Shown here piece after piece: positions 8,269 through 17,071 of a DNA stretch of 64,000 nt. This stretch comes from Streptomyces antimycoticus (GTDB lineage: Bacteria > Actinomycetota > Actinomycetes > Streptomycetales > Streptomycetaceae), in the NCBI RefSeq assembly GCF_005405925.1, contig NZ_BJHV01000001.1, forward strand, positions 9,548,001 to 9,612,000, read 5' to 3'. A program made the translations under genes and the position numbers. Position 1 is the stretch's first letter. Every line of letters starts with the position of its first letter. Below the pieces are notes generated by a model that saw only the letters and a list, made by a program, of their open reading frames with translations, did not search any database and was not told the origin of the DNA.

Positions 8269-10302
8269 CTACCGGCGGCTCGACAGCCGGCACATGGCCT
8301 TGGCGGTGCGGTGCGGATCGCTTTCGGAGCGGGCGGTGAGCATGACCGCCCCCTGCCGTGTGGCGCCCTTCTTCGCGGCCACGGCCACCTCGACATCCAC
8401 CGATCCACCGGCCTTTGCGGTGGCGAGACGGTTGGGCAGCCAGGCGGACCAGCCGCGTCCGACGGCCCTCGCCGACAGCCGGTAGATATCCGAGTCCACC
8501 GAAGTGGCCGCCGATTCGCCCCGGTTGCCCGTAGCGCGTCCGGTGTTGTCGAGGCGATAGGTGCACACGGCCCGGGAGCGGGCGGCGTCCCCCTTGGCCT
8601 CGCCGCGGTGGAGGGCCAGTCCGCGGCGCTGCGGTCCCGCGCCGTCGAGGGACTTCACGGCGATGGTGTACGAAAGCACTCCGGACCGGTCGCGCTTGAG
8701 GTCGAGCACATAGAAGTGCAGCCGGTTGGCCCGGTCGATGTACTCGTACTGGCTGCCGGAGTCGGCTCCGGCGTGGAAGAGCGCATCGCTGAGCTGCCGG
8801 TAGTCGCCCATGGTGATCTTCTGGGTGGTGCCGTCGGGGCGCCGGAAGTCCACCAGGTCGATGTCCTCGGGGTGCGCGTCGACCACCCAGGCGAACGGCG
8901 CCCGGTCCTTGTTCTTCGTCTTGGTGAGCAGCACCCCGTGATCCGGAGTGAACGAGTCCATGCCCATGCGGTCGACGATCTCGACGGTGTAGTTGTCGTA
9001 GCCACCGCCGTCGCACAGCGGGTCGGTGGATTTGTCGCAGGACGGCGAGAGATCGCGACCCAGGGCGATGTTGACCCCGGAGAGCCCCTTCTCACCCGGT
9101 GGCGCCGAGCGTGCGGTGACCCGGGCGACGACGAGGCCGGAGCTCTTCAGGGCGTCGCGGTCCAGCCGCAGGACGTTCTTCTCGTCGACGATGCCGAGCT
9201 TCAGCTTGTCGCGCAGCACATGCTGGGAGCCCATCGAGCCACCGGCGGTGGCGGGGATCTGCCAGCGGGTGTGCGGCCCGCCGGGGCCGTTGAACGAACC
9301 GCGGGAGAGCATGCTCCAGCTACCGGTGTACGAACGGCTGAGGGGCGTGCCGTACGGGTTGTTGTAGTTGTCCCCGATGCCCAGGATATGGCTGAGTTCG
9401 TGGGCGTACACGGCCATGCCGGAGCTTTCGGCCTGTACCGACGACCCGTCGGCGGCGTTGGGCCAGATACGGGCGGCGGACTGCCAGGACGTCCACGGTA
9501 CGTAGCGGGTCCGGCCGGAGTTGTCGCCCGCGGTGGCCGGTGGTCCCCAGTCGGCGGGTATGTCCGCCGCGCTCGGGAACTTCATCTGGCCGAACTCCTG
9601 CCAGGTGGACGACTCGTCCTGTCCGGCCGTGAGGTAGAAGACGAAGTCGAACGAGTCCGCCTTGTCGGCGCCGACGTCGGCCACCCAGGCGGCCTTGCCG
9701 TCGGCCCGGATGTCCTGGTCGCAGGTGTCCCCGGCCGGGCAGGCGCCCGGGTTCATCGAGTCCTCGACGCCGTACTGATAGGACTTGCCCGGCATGCGGT
9801 ACACACCGAAGGCGGTCAGATCGACACCGATGCGGCCGCCGGAGTCCTCCATCCAGTACTCGTTGATGGTGTGACCGTTGTTCAGCGGCCCCGGTGTGTT
9901 GAGGAAGTCCTGGTAGAAGCGCGGGAGGCGAGCGCGGGGGATATCGGACGCACTGGCCTGGGGATTGCCGAAGAGGGTGGATCCGGCCGGGCGGCTGACC
10001 GTGAACTCCTCGTCCGGATAGTCCAAGAGCACCAGCGCGCCCTTGAAGGTGCGCTGTGTGGGCTTGACGTCGGGGTCCGCCCAGCGCGTCCCGGGGACCG
10101 CACGGTAGTCGGCCCAGGTCATGTCATCGGGGTTGCGCCACTGCTGCGGGTCGATCGGCCGCACCAGCGAGGGACGGGCGGAGCCGGCCGACGGTGTGTC
10201 ATCGGGGGTGGCCCGCGCGGGTCCGGCGGCGATGGCCGCCGCGGTGGCGAGGACCGTGGCGACGACGGTCAACCGGCCGACGGGTCTTCGGGGCAGTAAC
10301 AA
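8269..10302 (-). CDS. Secreted M6-family metalloprotease
   Basis: This 677-residue protein starts at TTG 10302, with GAGGTGA just upstream. A signal peptide spans about residues 1-32 (basic start, hydrophobic core, cleavage after PARA). The zinc site is the HExxH motif AHELSHILGIGD at about residue 300, followed by an immune-inhibitor-A/M6-like arrangement (GSWSMLSRG). Four cysteines in the pro/catalytic part and a C-terminal beta-rich region of about 130 residues suggest an extracellular, disulfide-stabilised enzyme. It likely degrades proteins outside the cell. It converges on the M28-like gene and has its own promoter region of about 420 bases, containing a palindrome. Confidence 0.92.
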   Translation of the reverse strand: MLLPRRPVGRLTVVATVLATAAAIAAGPARATPDDTPSAGSARPSLVRPIDPQQWRNPDDMTWADYRAVPGTRWADPDVKPTQRTFKGALVLLDYPDEEFTVSRPAGSTLFGNPQASASDIPRARLPRFYQDFLNTPGPLNNGHTINEYWMEDSGGRIGVDLTAFGVYRMPGKSYQYGVEDSMNPGACPAGDTCDQDIRADGKAAWVADVGADKADSFDFVFYLTAGQDESSTWQEFGQMKFPSAADIPADWGPPATAGDNSGRTRYVPWTSWQSAARIWPNAADGSSVQAESSGMAVYAHELSHILGIGDNYNNPYGTPLSRSYTGSWSMLSRGSFNGPGGPHTRWQIPATAGGSMGSQHVLRDKLKLGIVDEKNVLRLDRDALKSSGLVVARVTARSAPPGEKGLSGVNIALGRDLSPSCDKSTDPLCDGGGYDNYTVEIVDRMGMDSFTPDHGVLLTKTKNKDRAPFAWVVDAHPEDIDLVDFRRPDGTTQKITMGDYRQLSDALFHAGADSGSQYEYIDRANRLHFYVLDLKRDRSGVLSYTIAVKSLDGAGPQRRGLALHRGEAKGDAARSRAVCTYRLDNTGRATGNRGESAATSVDSDIYRLSARAVGRGWSAWLPNRLATAKAGGSVDVEVAVAAKKGATRQGAVMLTARSESDPHRTAKAMCRLSSRR

Positions 10303-10352
10303 GGCTCACCTCGTGTCGGGCGTCTTGGAGCTCAGACATGACAAGCCGTACA

Positions 10353-10370
10353 AGCGGTATGCCTACCGCT
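10353..10370. promoter_or_regulatory. Perfect inverted repeat AGCGGTA-tgcc-TACCGCT
   Basis: The seven-base arms are perfect, with a four-base spacer. The site lies 51 bases upstream of the M6 protease start in the divergent protease/acyl-CoA synthetase gap. It could be an operator or a small leader hairpin. The rest of 10303-10721 holds no gene that I can support, only GC-rich sequence with CGGCTCCG-like repeats near 10445-10480 and the ribosome site TAGGAG at 10711. Confidence 0.5.
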
Positions 10371-10721
10371 GCCCAAAGGTAAGGCGGGGAAAGAGGGGGC
10401 GCCAGAGTGCGTCGGTGACGGACGGGGCCATCGCCCGCCGGTTCCGCTCCGGGCTCCGCATCGGCTCCGCTCCGGCTCGCGGAGGCCGTCCCGGTCCCGG
10501 TGCCGGAGGACGGCTGCCGGACCGGCGGGAAAGCGCGATAGCGTGTACAGGCCAACGGGAGCTGCCGCCTGGGACTTCGGCTCAGCGCAACCCGGGAACA
10601 GCCCACCCCGGAAGGCGAGATGCGCCCGCGCCCCCGAGGTGCGTCCGCACTCGCCCGAAGCCGGGCACCGGCCCTGTCTCCCGTCCGGCGCGATTCGTGG
10701 ATACCAGCACTAGGAGCCCTC

Positions 10722-12356
10722 TTGACCAGCCCGGAACAGCGCATGGCTGACCTGCTCAAGACCTTCGGTGAGCCCGCGGCGAACACCGCGTACCTGCTGT
10801 GCGACAGGCACCCGGACGACGCCGTCGCGTTCACTGTGGTGGGCAAGGATCTGACCGGCCACGACATGACGTACGGGGAGCTGCGTGACCGTTCGTCACG
10901 TATGGCCGGTGCCCTGGCCGCCCTGGGAGTCGGAGTGGGCGACCGCGTCGCCACTTTGATGGGCAAATCCGCCGACCTGCTGGTCGCGAGCCTTGCGATC
11001 TGGCGGCTCGGGGCCGTCCAGGTGCCGCTGTTCACCGCGTTCGCCCCGCCGGCCATCGCGCTGCGGATCGCGGGCAACGACACCAAGGTCGTGATCAGCG
11101 ACGCCGACCAACGTCCCAAGCTGGACCCGGAGTCGGGCTTTCCCGGCGAGCGCCCCTGGCAGATCGTCACCACCGGGCCCGTCACCGGGTCCGACCTGTC
11201 CTTCGCGGAACTGGCCGAGGGGGACGCCACGCTGCCCGAACCGGTGGCCGTGGGCGGCGACGGGCTCATCGTCGAGCTGTTCACCTCGGGTACCGCGGGC
11301 ACCCCCAAGGCCGTCCCGATTCCGCTGCGGGCCGTCGCGGGCTTCGCGATGTACCAGCAGTTCGGCCTGGACCACCGGCCCACCGACGTCTTCTGGAACG
11401 CCGCCGACCCGGGCTGGGCGTACGGCCTGTACTACGCGCTCATCGGGCCGCTCGCCCTCGGGCAGCGCGCACTGCTGCTGAGCGGCCTGTTCTCCGCGGA
11501 GTCCACCTGGGAGGTGCTCTCCCGCTTCGGGGTCACCAACTTCGCCGCCGGGCCCACCGTCTACCGCAAGCTGCGCGCCTCCGGCATCCCCGCCCCCGGC
11601 GATCTGCGGCTGCGCTGCTGCTCCGCCGCGGGCGAACCGCTGCCCCCGGACGTCGTCGACTGGGCGCTCGAGACGCTCGGTGTCCCCGTGCGCGACCACT
11701 ACGGCTCGACCGAGCTGGGCATGGTGATCGCCCACGCCTGGCACCCGGCCCTGCGCGACGACATCAAGCCCGGCTCCATGGGCCGTCCGCTGCCCGGCTG
11801 GGGGGTGAAGGTGCTGCGCGAGGACACCAACTCCGCGCTGGCCCGCGTGGACATCCCCGGCCGGGTCGTGGTGGACATCGAGGACAGCCCGCTGATGTGG
11901 TTCAAGGGCTACCGCGACGCCCCCGAGCAGACCGCCGAGAAGTTCAGCCCCGACGGGCGCTGGTTCTACACCGGGGACACCGCCTCCCGCGACGACGAGG
12001 GCCATCTGTTCTTCTCCGGGCGCGGCGACGACATCATCCTGATGGCGGGCTACCGCATCGGCCCCTTCGAGGTGGAGACCGTGCTGCTGGAGCACGCCGC
12101 GGTGGCGGAGGCCGCCGTCGTCGGCGTACCGGACGAGGAGTACGGCGAGGTCGTGGAGGCGTTCGTCGTGCCGCGACCGGGGACGGAGGTGGGCGACGCG
12201 CTCGCGGCCGAGCTGCAGCAGCTGGTCAGGGAGCGGTACGCCAAGCACGCCTATCCGCGGAACGTCCACTTCGTGGCCGAGCTGCCGAAGACCTCCAGCG
12301 GTAAGACACAGCGGTTCCTGCTGCGTCCGCAGCAGCCCTCGCCCCGGCGCCGCTGA
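10722..12356 (+). CDS. AMP-forming acyl-CoA synthetase
   Basis: This 544-residue protein of the ANL superfamily starts at TTG 10722, five bases after AGGAG; ATG 10743 is the alternative. The ATP/phosphate loop is FTSGTAGTPKAVP. The adenylate motif is YGSTELGM, the hinge and Asp motif YTGDTASRD, and the C-terminal catalytic Lys lies in KTSSGKTQR. All core motifs are present, so it should be active. The overall form resembles medium-chain or benzoate-type acyl-CoA synthetases. It activates a carboxylic acid to its CoA thioester in the cytoplasm, but the substrate cannot be told from sequence. It stands alone, ending at two hairpins. Confidence 0.9.
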   Translation: MTSPEQRMADLLKTFGEPAANTAYLLCDRHPDDAVAFTVVGKDLTGHDMTYGELRDRSSRMAGALAALGVGVGDRVATLMGKSADLLVASLAIWRLGAVQVPLFTAFAPPAIALRIAGNDTKVVISDADQRPKLDPESGFPGERPWQIVTTGPVTGSDLSFAELAEGDATLPEPVAVGGDGLIVELFTSGTAGTPKAVPIPLRAVAGFAMYQQFGLDHRPTDVFWNAADPGWAYGLYYALIGPLALGQRALLLSGLFSAESTWEVLSRFGVTNFAAGPTVYRKLRASGIPAPGDLRLRCCSAAGEPLPPDVVDWALETLGVPVRDHYGSTELGMVIAHAWHPALRDDIKPGSMGRPLPGWGVKVLREDTNSALARVDIPGRVVVDIEDSPLMWFKGYRDAPEQTAEKFSPDGRWFYTGDTASRDDEGHLFFSGRGDDIILMAGYRIGPFEVETVLLEHAAVAEAAVVGVPDEEYGEVVEAFVVPRPGTEVGDALAAELQQLVRERYAKHAYPRNVHFVAELPKTSSGKTQRFLLRPQQPSPRRR

Positions 12357-12440
12357 GCCGCCTCGCGCGCCGAGGCGGCCTCCGCGCACACCCCGGAGCC
12401 GTACCGCGCACGTCCGGCGCCCCGTGTCGCAGCACGGGGC
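12357..12440. terminator. Two tandem hairpins between convergent genes
   Basis: GCCGCCTCG/CGAGGCGGC (12357-12379, loop CGCGC) overlaps the end of the synthetase gene. GCCCCGTG/CACGGGGC (12419-12440, six-base loop) lies nearer the ArsC-like gene. Both stems are perfect and probably end transcription from both sides. Confidence 0.75.
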
Positions 12441-12467
12441 TCCGGGGCGTCGTGCCCATGCCTTGAG

Positions 12468-12836
12468 TCACTCGCGGGACCGGGACATCGCCTCCCGTAC
12501 CGCCTCCTCCGTGCGCCCCACCACGGCCGTGCCGTCGTCCGCCGTGATGATGGGCCGCTGGATGAGCTTGGGGTGCTCGGCGAGCGCCGCGATCCAGCGG
12601 TCCCGTGCGCTCTCCTCGCGCGGCCAGTCCTTCAGCCCCAGCTCCTTCGCGGCCGCCTCCTGGGTGCGAGTGATGTCCCACGGCTCCAGCCCGAGCCGGC
12701 CGAGCACCTCGCGGATCTCGTCCTGGCTCGGTACGTCTTCGAGATAGCGGCGGACGGTGTACCCGGCCCCCTCCGCGTCGAGCAGGGTGAGCGCGCCACG
12801 GCACTTCGAGCATGCCGGATTGATCCAGATCTCCAT
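12468..12836 (-). CDS. ArsC/Spx-family thiol reductase-like protein
   Basis: This 122-residue protein has the thioredoxin-like ArsC fold. The N-terminal motif NPACSKC holds a CxxC pair at about residues 10-13, and the RPIITADDG segment with downstream Arg matches the family's active-site loop. Length fits the family (about 115-120 residues). Members are glutaredoxin-dependent arsenate reductases or Spx-like proteins. The CxxC form and the absence of arsenic-resistance neighbours make a general thiol-redox role as likely as arsenate reduction. Confidence 0.85.
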   Translation of the reverse strand: MEIWINPACSKCRGALTLLDAEGAGYTVRRYLEDVPSQDEIREVLGRLGLEPWDITRTQEAAAKELGLKDWPREESARDRWIAALAEHPKLIQRPIITADDGTAVVGRTEEAVREAMSRSRE

Positions 12837-12959
12837 GCCGTACACGGTATCGCGAGACCGCCTCGTAAATGGCGCCTGACCAGGGGCCTTTGTCAGTGCC
12901 CGGCCGTAGAATAGAGGCAGTTGAAGGGAAGGTTTCCCGACCATCTCAGGAGGCTGCCG

Positions 12960-13256
12960 ATGGCCGTTGCCGCACCCCCTCTTCAGGAGCTGCCGAGCTT
13001 TCCGACCCTGCCGAAGAAGCGGATGCCCGCCGGGCGTCCGCGTGAGTGGTACGAGTCCCACAACCGCCGCCTGAAGGCCATGCGTCTGGCCATCGCGCTG
13101 CTCAACTCCGGTGTCTACCGCCCCGAGCAGGCGTCCAACCGGAAGATACGCTCCACGGCCGCCCGGATCGGAGTGCATCCGCCCTCCGACATCACCTGCC
13201 GGATGGTGCGCTCCCTCATCCGCACCGATCACGCCGACCGCCCCGCCCGCGGCTGA
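12960..13256 (+). CDS. Small conserved hypothetical protein
   Basis: This 98-residue basic protein starts at ATG 12960, behind a clean CAGGAGG six bases upstream. It is Pro-rich at the N-terminus and then has a positively charged helix (EWYESHNRRLKAMRLAIALL) and a basic C-terminal part. I see no catalytic motif or membrane segment. The spacing, ribosome site and downstream terminator support a real gene. The charge would suit nucleic-acid binding, but that is speculation. Confidence 0.75.
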   Translation: MAVAAPPLQELPSFPTLPKKRMPAGRPREWYESHNRRLKAMRLAIALLNSGVYRPEQASNRKIRSTAARIGVHPPSDITCRMVRSLIRTDHADRPARG

Positions 13257-13263
13257 AACCGCC

Positions 13264-13296
13264 GGCCCGCCGCGCCTCCTCGGAGCGCGGCGGGCC
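13264..13296. terminator. Hairpin terminator
   Basis: GGCCCGCCGCGC pairs perfectly with GCGCGGCGGGCC around a nine-base loop, eight bases after the small gene's stop codon. Confidence 0.8.
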
Positions 13297-13725
13297 CGGC
13301 CCGATGGCGCGCGGTCACCGCATCAGCGTCAGCGGTACCCACGGCTGTGATCGCTGTCAACGGTTAACCGAAAACGGATAACGGTCTCCTGAGCGAGCGA
13401 GGGAGCAGGCCCCAGCAGGCCTCCTGCACCGACAGCGCGAAAGGAAGCGGACCCTTCCGGGATCGGCCCCTTCTGGGAGCGGCCCCTTCCGGGAATGGCG
13501 CGGCCTTCGTGCCCGGGTGGGAAATGCAGGCCGAAGAGTGGCAGGGAGAAGGGCGAAGAGGGCCGGGGAAATATTCCGCCGATAGCCGCGCCGGCGTTCC
13601 GGATATCCGGCGGCACGGACCACCCTCGGAGGTTCCGCCGCTTTCCCCTCGCTGCTCCCCGCCGCCTCTCCCGTTGCGAGGGGGCAGGCACGGGCGCACG
13701 CTCTCCTTGATGGAGGGAGGCGGCG
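13297..13725. other. Gene-free region with three short imperfect repeats
   Basis: No supportable gene is seen. Three copies of a CCCTTCYGGGA-type unit occur in a row at about 13451-13495 with spacing of about 17. They look like the same site repeated upstream of the YflT-like gene. The ribosome site GGAGGGAGG ends at 13720. Confidence 0.5.
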
Positions 13726-14205
13726 ATGACCCAGCAACCGCCGTCGGAGGTGGTCGACCGCCCGGTCGTCGGCTCGTTTCCGACCTACGCCGGCGCCCAG
13801 CGCGCGGTCGACTTCCTTTCCGACAACAAGTTCCCGGTGGAACACATGGCGATCATCGGCTCGGATCTCAGGATGGTCGAGACGGTGCTCGGGCGGATGA
13901 CCAGGGGCCGTGCGGCGCTGGCGGGGGCCGGTACAGGAGCCTGGTTCGGACTGCTGGTCGGGTTGCTGCTGACCGTGTTCGCCGCCGGGGCCAACAACGT
14001 GATCGTGCTGCTGGTGAGCGGTCTGGTCTACGGGGCGGTGTTCGGCGCGATCTTCGGTTTCGTCGGGCATGTCATGACCCGGGGGCAGCGCGATTTCTCG
14101 TCCCGCAGCCAGATCGTGGCCGCGCGCTATGACGTGGTCGCGGACGCCGAGGTCGCCGATGAGGCGAAGAACATGCTGGCCAGGCTCGCGATGCAGGAGA
14201 GCTGA
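13726..14205 (+). CDS. YflT-like general stress membrane protein
   Basis: This 159-residue protein starts at ATG 13726, after GGAGGGAGG. The N-terminal 60 residues (VGSFPTYAGAQRAVDFLSD) match the general-stress-protein 17M/YflT domain. A central block has two glycine-rich hydrophobic segments (about residues 65-115) typical of glycine-zipper membrane hairpins. The C-terminal part is short and soluble (ARYDVVADAEVADEAKNML). It is probably induced by envelope or osmotic stress. The biochemical role is not known for the family. Confidence 0.8.
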   Translation: MTQQPPSEVVDRPVVGSFPTYAGAQRAVDFLSDNKFPVEHMAIIGSDLRMVETVLGRMTRGRAALAGAGTGAWFGLLVGLLLTVFAAGANNVIVLLVSGLVYGAVFGAIFGFVGHVMTRGQRDFSSRSQIVAARYDVVADAEVADEAKNMLARLAMQES

Positions 14206-14303
14206 GCGACTTCCGAGGGTCCTCCGGGGGTCTGTGCACGTACTAACGGCATTAGGAATAGGGTGTGACTCCGAGAGATCACACCGACCCCCGAGGAGCG
14301 ACG

Positions 14304-14807
14304 GTGAACACCGGCAGGAGTATGCGCGCGGACGGAGTCCTTCCGCGGCTCCTGCTCGTCGTCGTGCTCGCGCTCGGTGTCTTCGTCATGCACACCCTGG
14401 GCCATCCCGACGGCGGATCCGGTCCGGGTGGGAGTCTCTCGGCACACCATGCCTCCGGTGAGCTGCGCCCCGCGCCGTACGGTGGCGACCGCGACGGCGG
14501 TACGGCCGCCATCGGCTCCGGGTCGCACCAGGCCGCGCCCGCCCCGTCCGCCGAGGCCGGGCATGCGCCGGCCGCACCCGAGACAACGCCACACACAAAG
14601 CCACGCGCACCCATGACCGGGATGGACATGGCCTCGCTGTGTGTCGCGGTGCTCGGCGTCTGGGTGCTCGGAGCGCTCCTGCGTGTGGTGCTCGCCCGCC
14701 GCGACGGCCCCTCGCTGAGGCTCCCCGTGACGTCGGTCGCCGTCGCGCGGCCCGACCCTCCGTTACGTGGACCCGACCTCACTGCCTTGTCTGTTCTGCG
14801 GATTTAG
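14304..14807 (+). CDS. DUF6153-like small membrane protein
   Basis: GTG 14304 is chosen for GAGGAG eight bases upstream. The 167-residue protein has an N-terminal transmembrane helix followed by GVFVMHTLGHPDG, the hallmark of DUF6153. A His/Pro/Gly-rich external stretch follows, then a second helix near residue 120 with GMDMASLCVAVL. Genes of this type commonly sit next to DUF305 genes, as here. His and Met abundance hints at copper or other metal handling, but no binding motif is proven. Confidence 0.78.
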   Translation: MNTGRSMRADGVLPRLLLVVVLALGVFVMHTLGHPDGGSGPGGSLSAHHASGELRPAPYGGDRDGGTAAIGSGSHQAAPAPSAEAGHAPAAPETTPHTKPRAPMTGMDMASLCVAVLGVWVLGALLRVVLARRDGPSLRLPVTSVAVARPDPPLRGPDLTALSVLRI

Positions 14808-14878
14808 GCCGAACCGCGCGCAAAGCGCCGGTACGTCCCAGGGAACAGTCAACACTTGGCAAAAAGAGATATATCGGC

Positions 14879-15556
14879 ATGACCGCATTCACGCATGTCC
14901 CGCGTCGGCCGCTTCATCGCCGTCTCGCGTTCGTGGGCGCCGTCGCCGCCGGAGGGCTGCTGCTCGCCGGCTGTGGCGGAAGCGACGACACGAAGGGCAT
15001 GGACCACACGAGCGCGAAGGGGTCCGCCACCTCCGAGGCGACCACGGGCTCCGCTGCGGGCACGTTCAACGACGCGGACGTCCGCTTCGCGCAGATGATG
15101 ATCCCGCATCATGAGCAGGCCCTGGCGATGGCCGCACTGGCCGATGACCGGGCCTCGGACGCGCGGATCACGAGCCTGGCGGGGCAGATCGAGAAGGCGC
15201 AGGACCCGGAGATCGCCACCCTGAAGTCCTGGCTCAGGGGTTGGGGCAAGCCGGAGAAGCCGTCATCGGGTGGTATGGACGGCATGGATGGCATGGAGCA
15301 TGGTTCAGACAGTAAGGGCGATATGGGTGGAATGATGTCCAGGGAGGACATGCGGAAGCTCGAGGCCGCCAAGGGGCCCGCCTTCGACCGCGCCTTCGCG
15401 AGCATGATGGTCGACCATCACCGGGGCGCGATCGCCATGGCGAAGGACGAGAAGAAGAACGGGCGTAACGCCAAGGCCAAGAAGCTCGCCGACGACGTCG
15501 TCAAGAACCAGTCCACCGAGGTCGCCACCCTGCGAACCCTTCTCGACCGGCTCTGA
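14879..15556 (+). CDS. DUF305 lipoprotein
   Basis: This 225-residue protein has a lipobox (LLLAGC), so the mature protein is probably anchored outside the membrane. DUF305 is a ferritin-like helical domain with two internal repeats, and both signatures are present: MMIPHHEQAL and MMVDHHRGAI. A Met-rich loop between them (GMDGMDGMEHG, GDMGGMMS) resembles periplasmic copper-binding segments. The gene lies 71 bases after the DUF6153 gene on the same strand, so the two may form an operon. Metal binding is an inference from the Met/His pattern. Confidence 0.9.
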   Translation: MTAFTHVPRRPLHRRLAFVGAVAAGGLLLAGCGGSDDTKGMDHTSAKGSATSEATTGSAAGTFNDADVRFAQMMIPHHEQALAMAALADDRASDARITSLAGQIEKAQDPEIATLKSWLRGWGKPEKPSSGGMDGMDGMEHGSDSKGDMGGMMSREDMRKLEAAKGPAFDRAFASMMVDHHRGAIAMAKDEKKNGRNAKAKKLADDVVKNQSTEVATLRTLLDRL

Positions 15557-15571
15557 TCCGCATCGAGCCCC

Positions 15572-15614
15572 ACCGCCCCGGGCCCCGCGGTTCCTCCGCG
15601 CGGCCCGGGGCGGT
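15572..15614. terminator. Bidirectional hairpin terminator
   Basis: ACCGCCCCGGGCC (15572-15584) pairs with GGCCCGGGGCGGT (15602-15614), a perfect 13-base stem between the convergent DUF305 and M56 genes. Confidence 0.85.
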
Positions 15615-15635
15615 CACCGAGGCGCGCAGGGGCCG

Positions 15636-16547
15636 TTACCCCATCCCGGGGGCGCAGCCGAGCAGAGGGGGCAGTAGCGGTACGGCCACCGCGGCCGCCA
15701 CCACCACGCCGCGCAGCGCCGGATGCGGACGCCGCCGGGCCTCCAGCATCCGCCGCAGCCGGACCGCGGCGTCCGGTCCGCCGACGCTGAAGGCTCCGCC
15801 AGGAGCATCCCCCGCCGCCATCGCGTACAAGGCGGAGACGAGCGCTTCGCGTGGATGGCGGCGCAGCGCCCGGTCGTCCGCGGCCATCTCCAGCAGAAGT
15901 GCCGTCTGTGTCCTGGCCTCGCGCGCCAGCGGCAGCCACCGGAACACCCGGGCGAACGCCTCGGTGGCCGCCAGCACCAGATGGTGGCGGCCCGCGATAT
16001 GCGCGCGCTCATGCTCCAGTACGGACTCCAACTGCGCGGGGGAGAGCAGTTTCAGCGCGCCCGCGCTCACGACGATCCGCGGCCTGCGGCCGGGCAGGCA
16101 GTACGCCGCGGGCGTGTCATGGTCCAGTACGGTGGCGCGCCATCGCGCCGAGCGCCGCCCGACCATGTCCAGTACGCCCCGGTGGCGGGCGCGAACGCGC
16201 CGGGCCCGCAGCAGTTCATGCGCGAAGCAGGCGAGCGGAAGCAGGGCCACCAAGGCCGGTACCGCGATGGCCGGAACGCCGACCGGGCCCGTGCCCGGGA
16301 TGCGAACATCGAACGTCAACCCACAGAACCGGAGCAAGCCGGACATTCCATTATGAAGATGCCAAGTTGGGGTGACGAGGTGATAAGTGGTCAGAGCCAG
16401 TGCGATGGTGAATGACAGGGCTAATCCGTGCCAAACGGCAACCGCCAAACCGGGTGCGCGATACGGCCAGGCGCTGCGCGCCAGTGCCTTCGGGGCCACC
16501 GAGCCGATCACGGCGGCGTAGCAGCCCAGCGCGAGGGCGGCCGTCAC
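15636..16547 (-). CDS. M56-family (BlaR1/MecR1-like) membrane metalloprotease
   Basis: This 303-residue protein starts at GTG 16547, which overlaps the BlaI-like stop as GTGA. Several hydrophobic helices flank the zinc motif EHERAHIAGRHH (about residues 177-188). A downstream acidic segment (LEMAADDRAL) supplies the third ligand region. There is no C-terminal penicillin-binding sensor domain, as in most actinobacterial members. The enzyme is expected to sense an envelope signal and cleave or inactivate the co-transcribed BlaI-type repressor. The signal is unknown. Confidence 0.9.
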   Translation of the reverse strand: MTAALALGCYAAVIGSVAPKALARSAWPYRAPGLAVAVWHGLALSFTIALALTTYHLVTPTWHLHNGMSGLLRFCGLTFDVRIPGTGPVGVPAIAVPALVALLPLACFAHELLRARRVRARHRGVLDMVGRRSARWRATVLDHDTPAAYCLPGRRPRIVVSAGALKLLSPAQLESVLEHERAHIAGRHHLVLAATEAFARVFRWLPLAREARTQTALLLEMAADDRALRRHPREALVSALYAMAAGDAPGGAFSVGGPDAAVRLRRMLEARRRPHPALRGVVVAAAVAVPLLPPLLGCAPGMG

Positions 16548-16912
16548 GCCTGGGTCCGCCGCCCCGCGGCCCGCAATGCCTTGCGCAGCGCGCTGACCTC
16601 CTCCGGGCCCATCTGCTCGACGAAGTGGGCGAGGGCGGCGGAGCGGTCCTCGCTGGTGCCGAGCGCGTCCTCCATCAGGGCGGCGGTGTACTCCTCGCGG
16701 CTGCGGACCGGTGAGTACACCCACGCCCGGCCCTCCTTGGCGCGCAGCAGCCAGCCCTTGTTGTAGAGGATGGAAGCGACGGTCATCACCGTGGTGTAGG
16801 CGACCGGGCGGTGCTCATTGATGTCGTCCACGATCTCCCGCACTGTGGTGGGACGCTGCCAAGCCCAGAGGCGGTCCATGATCTCCGCCTCGAGCTCCCC
16901 CAACCGTCGCAT
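16544..16912 (-). CDS. BlaI/MecI-family transcriptional repressor
   Basis: This 122-residue winged-helix protein contains the LGELEAEIMDRLWAW opening and the VAYTTVMTVASILYNKGWL recognition segment of the family. It is the first gene of a two-gene operon with the M56 protease (four-base overlap). By analogy it binds DNA as a dimer and is released when the protease acts. The likely targets are its own promoter and unknown distant genes. Confidence 0.92.
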   Translation of the reverse strand: MRRLGELEAEIMDRLWAWQRPTTVREIVDDINEHRPVAYTTVMTVASILYNKGWLLRAKEGRAWVYSPVRSREEYTAALMEDALGTSEDRSAALAHFVEQMGPEEVSALRKALRAAGRRTQA

Positions 16913-16931
16913 GGACGCTTCCTTCCGCCGT

Positions 16932-16951
16932 TAGTACGGAGGACCATAGTA
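16932..16951. promoter_or_regulatory. Possible BlaI-type operator
   Basis: TAGTA occurs at 16932 and again at 16947. The interval carries an imperfect dyad (AGTACGG...CCATAGT) 20-40 bases before the repressor start. The position suits autoregulation, but the symmetry is weak. Confidence 0.35.
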
Positions 16952-17071
16952 GAGACCCCTCGGGGAGGCCTCGCACGCGGCCGTCGGGAAATCCCCAACT
17001 CGCCCTGCCCGCGATAGGCTTGACGCCACGCGCATTCAACATCCGCACGGTTCGAGGGAAGGGAAGTCCGG

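Noticed and set aside
8311..10299. 662-codon plus-strand frame opposite the M6 protease
   Set aside because: No recognisable domain or ribosome site; the other strand holds HExxH and a signal peptide.
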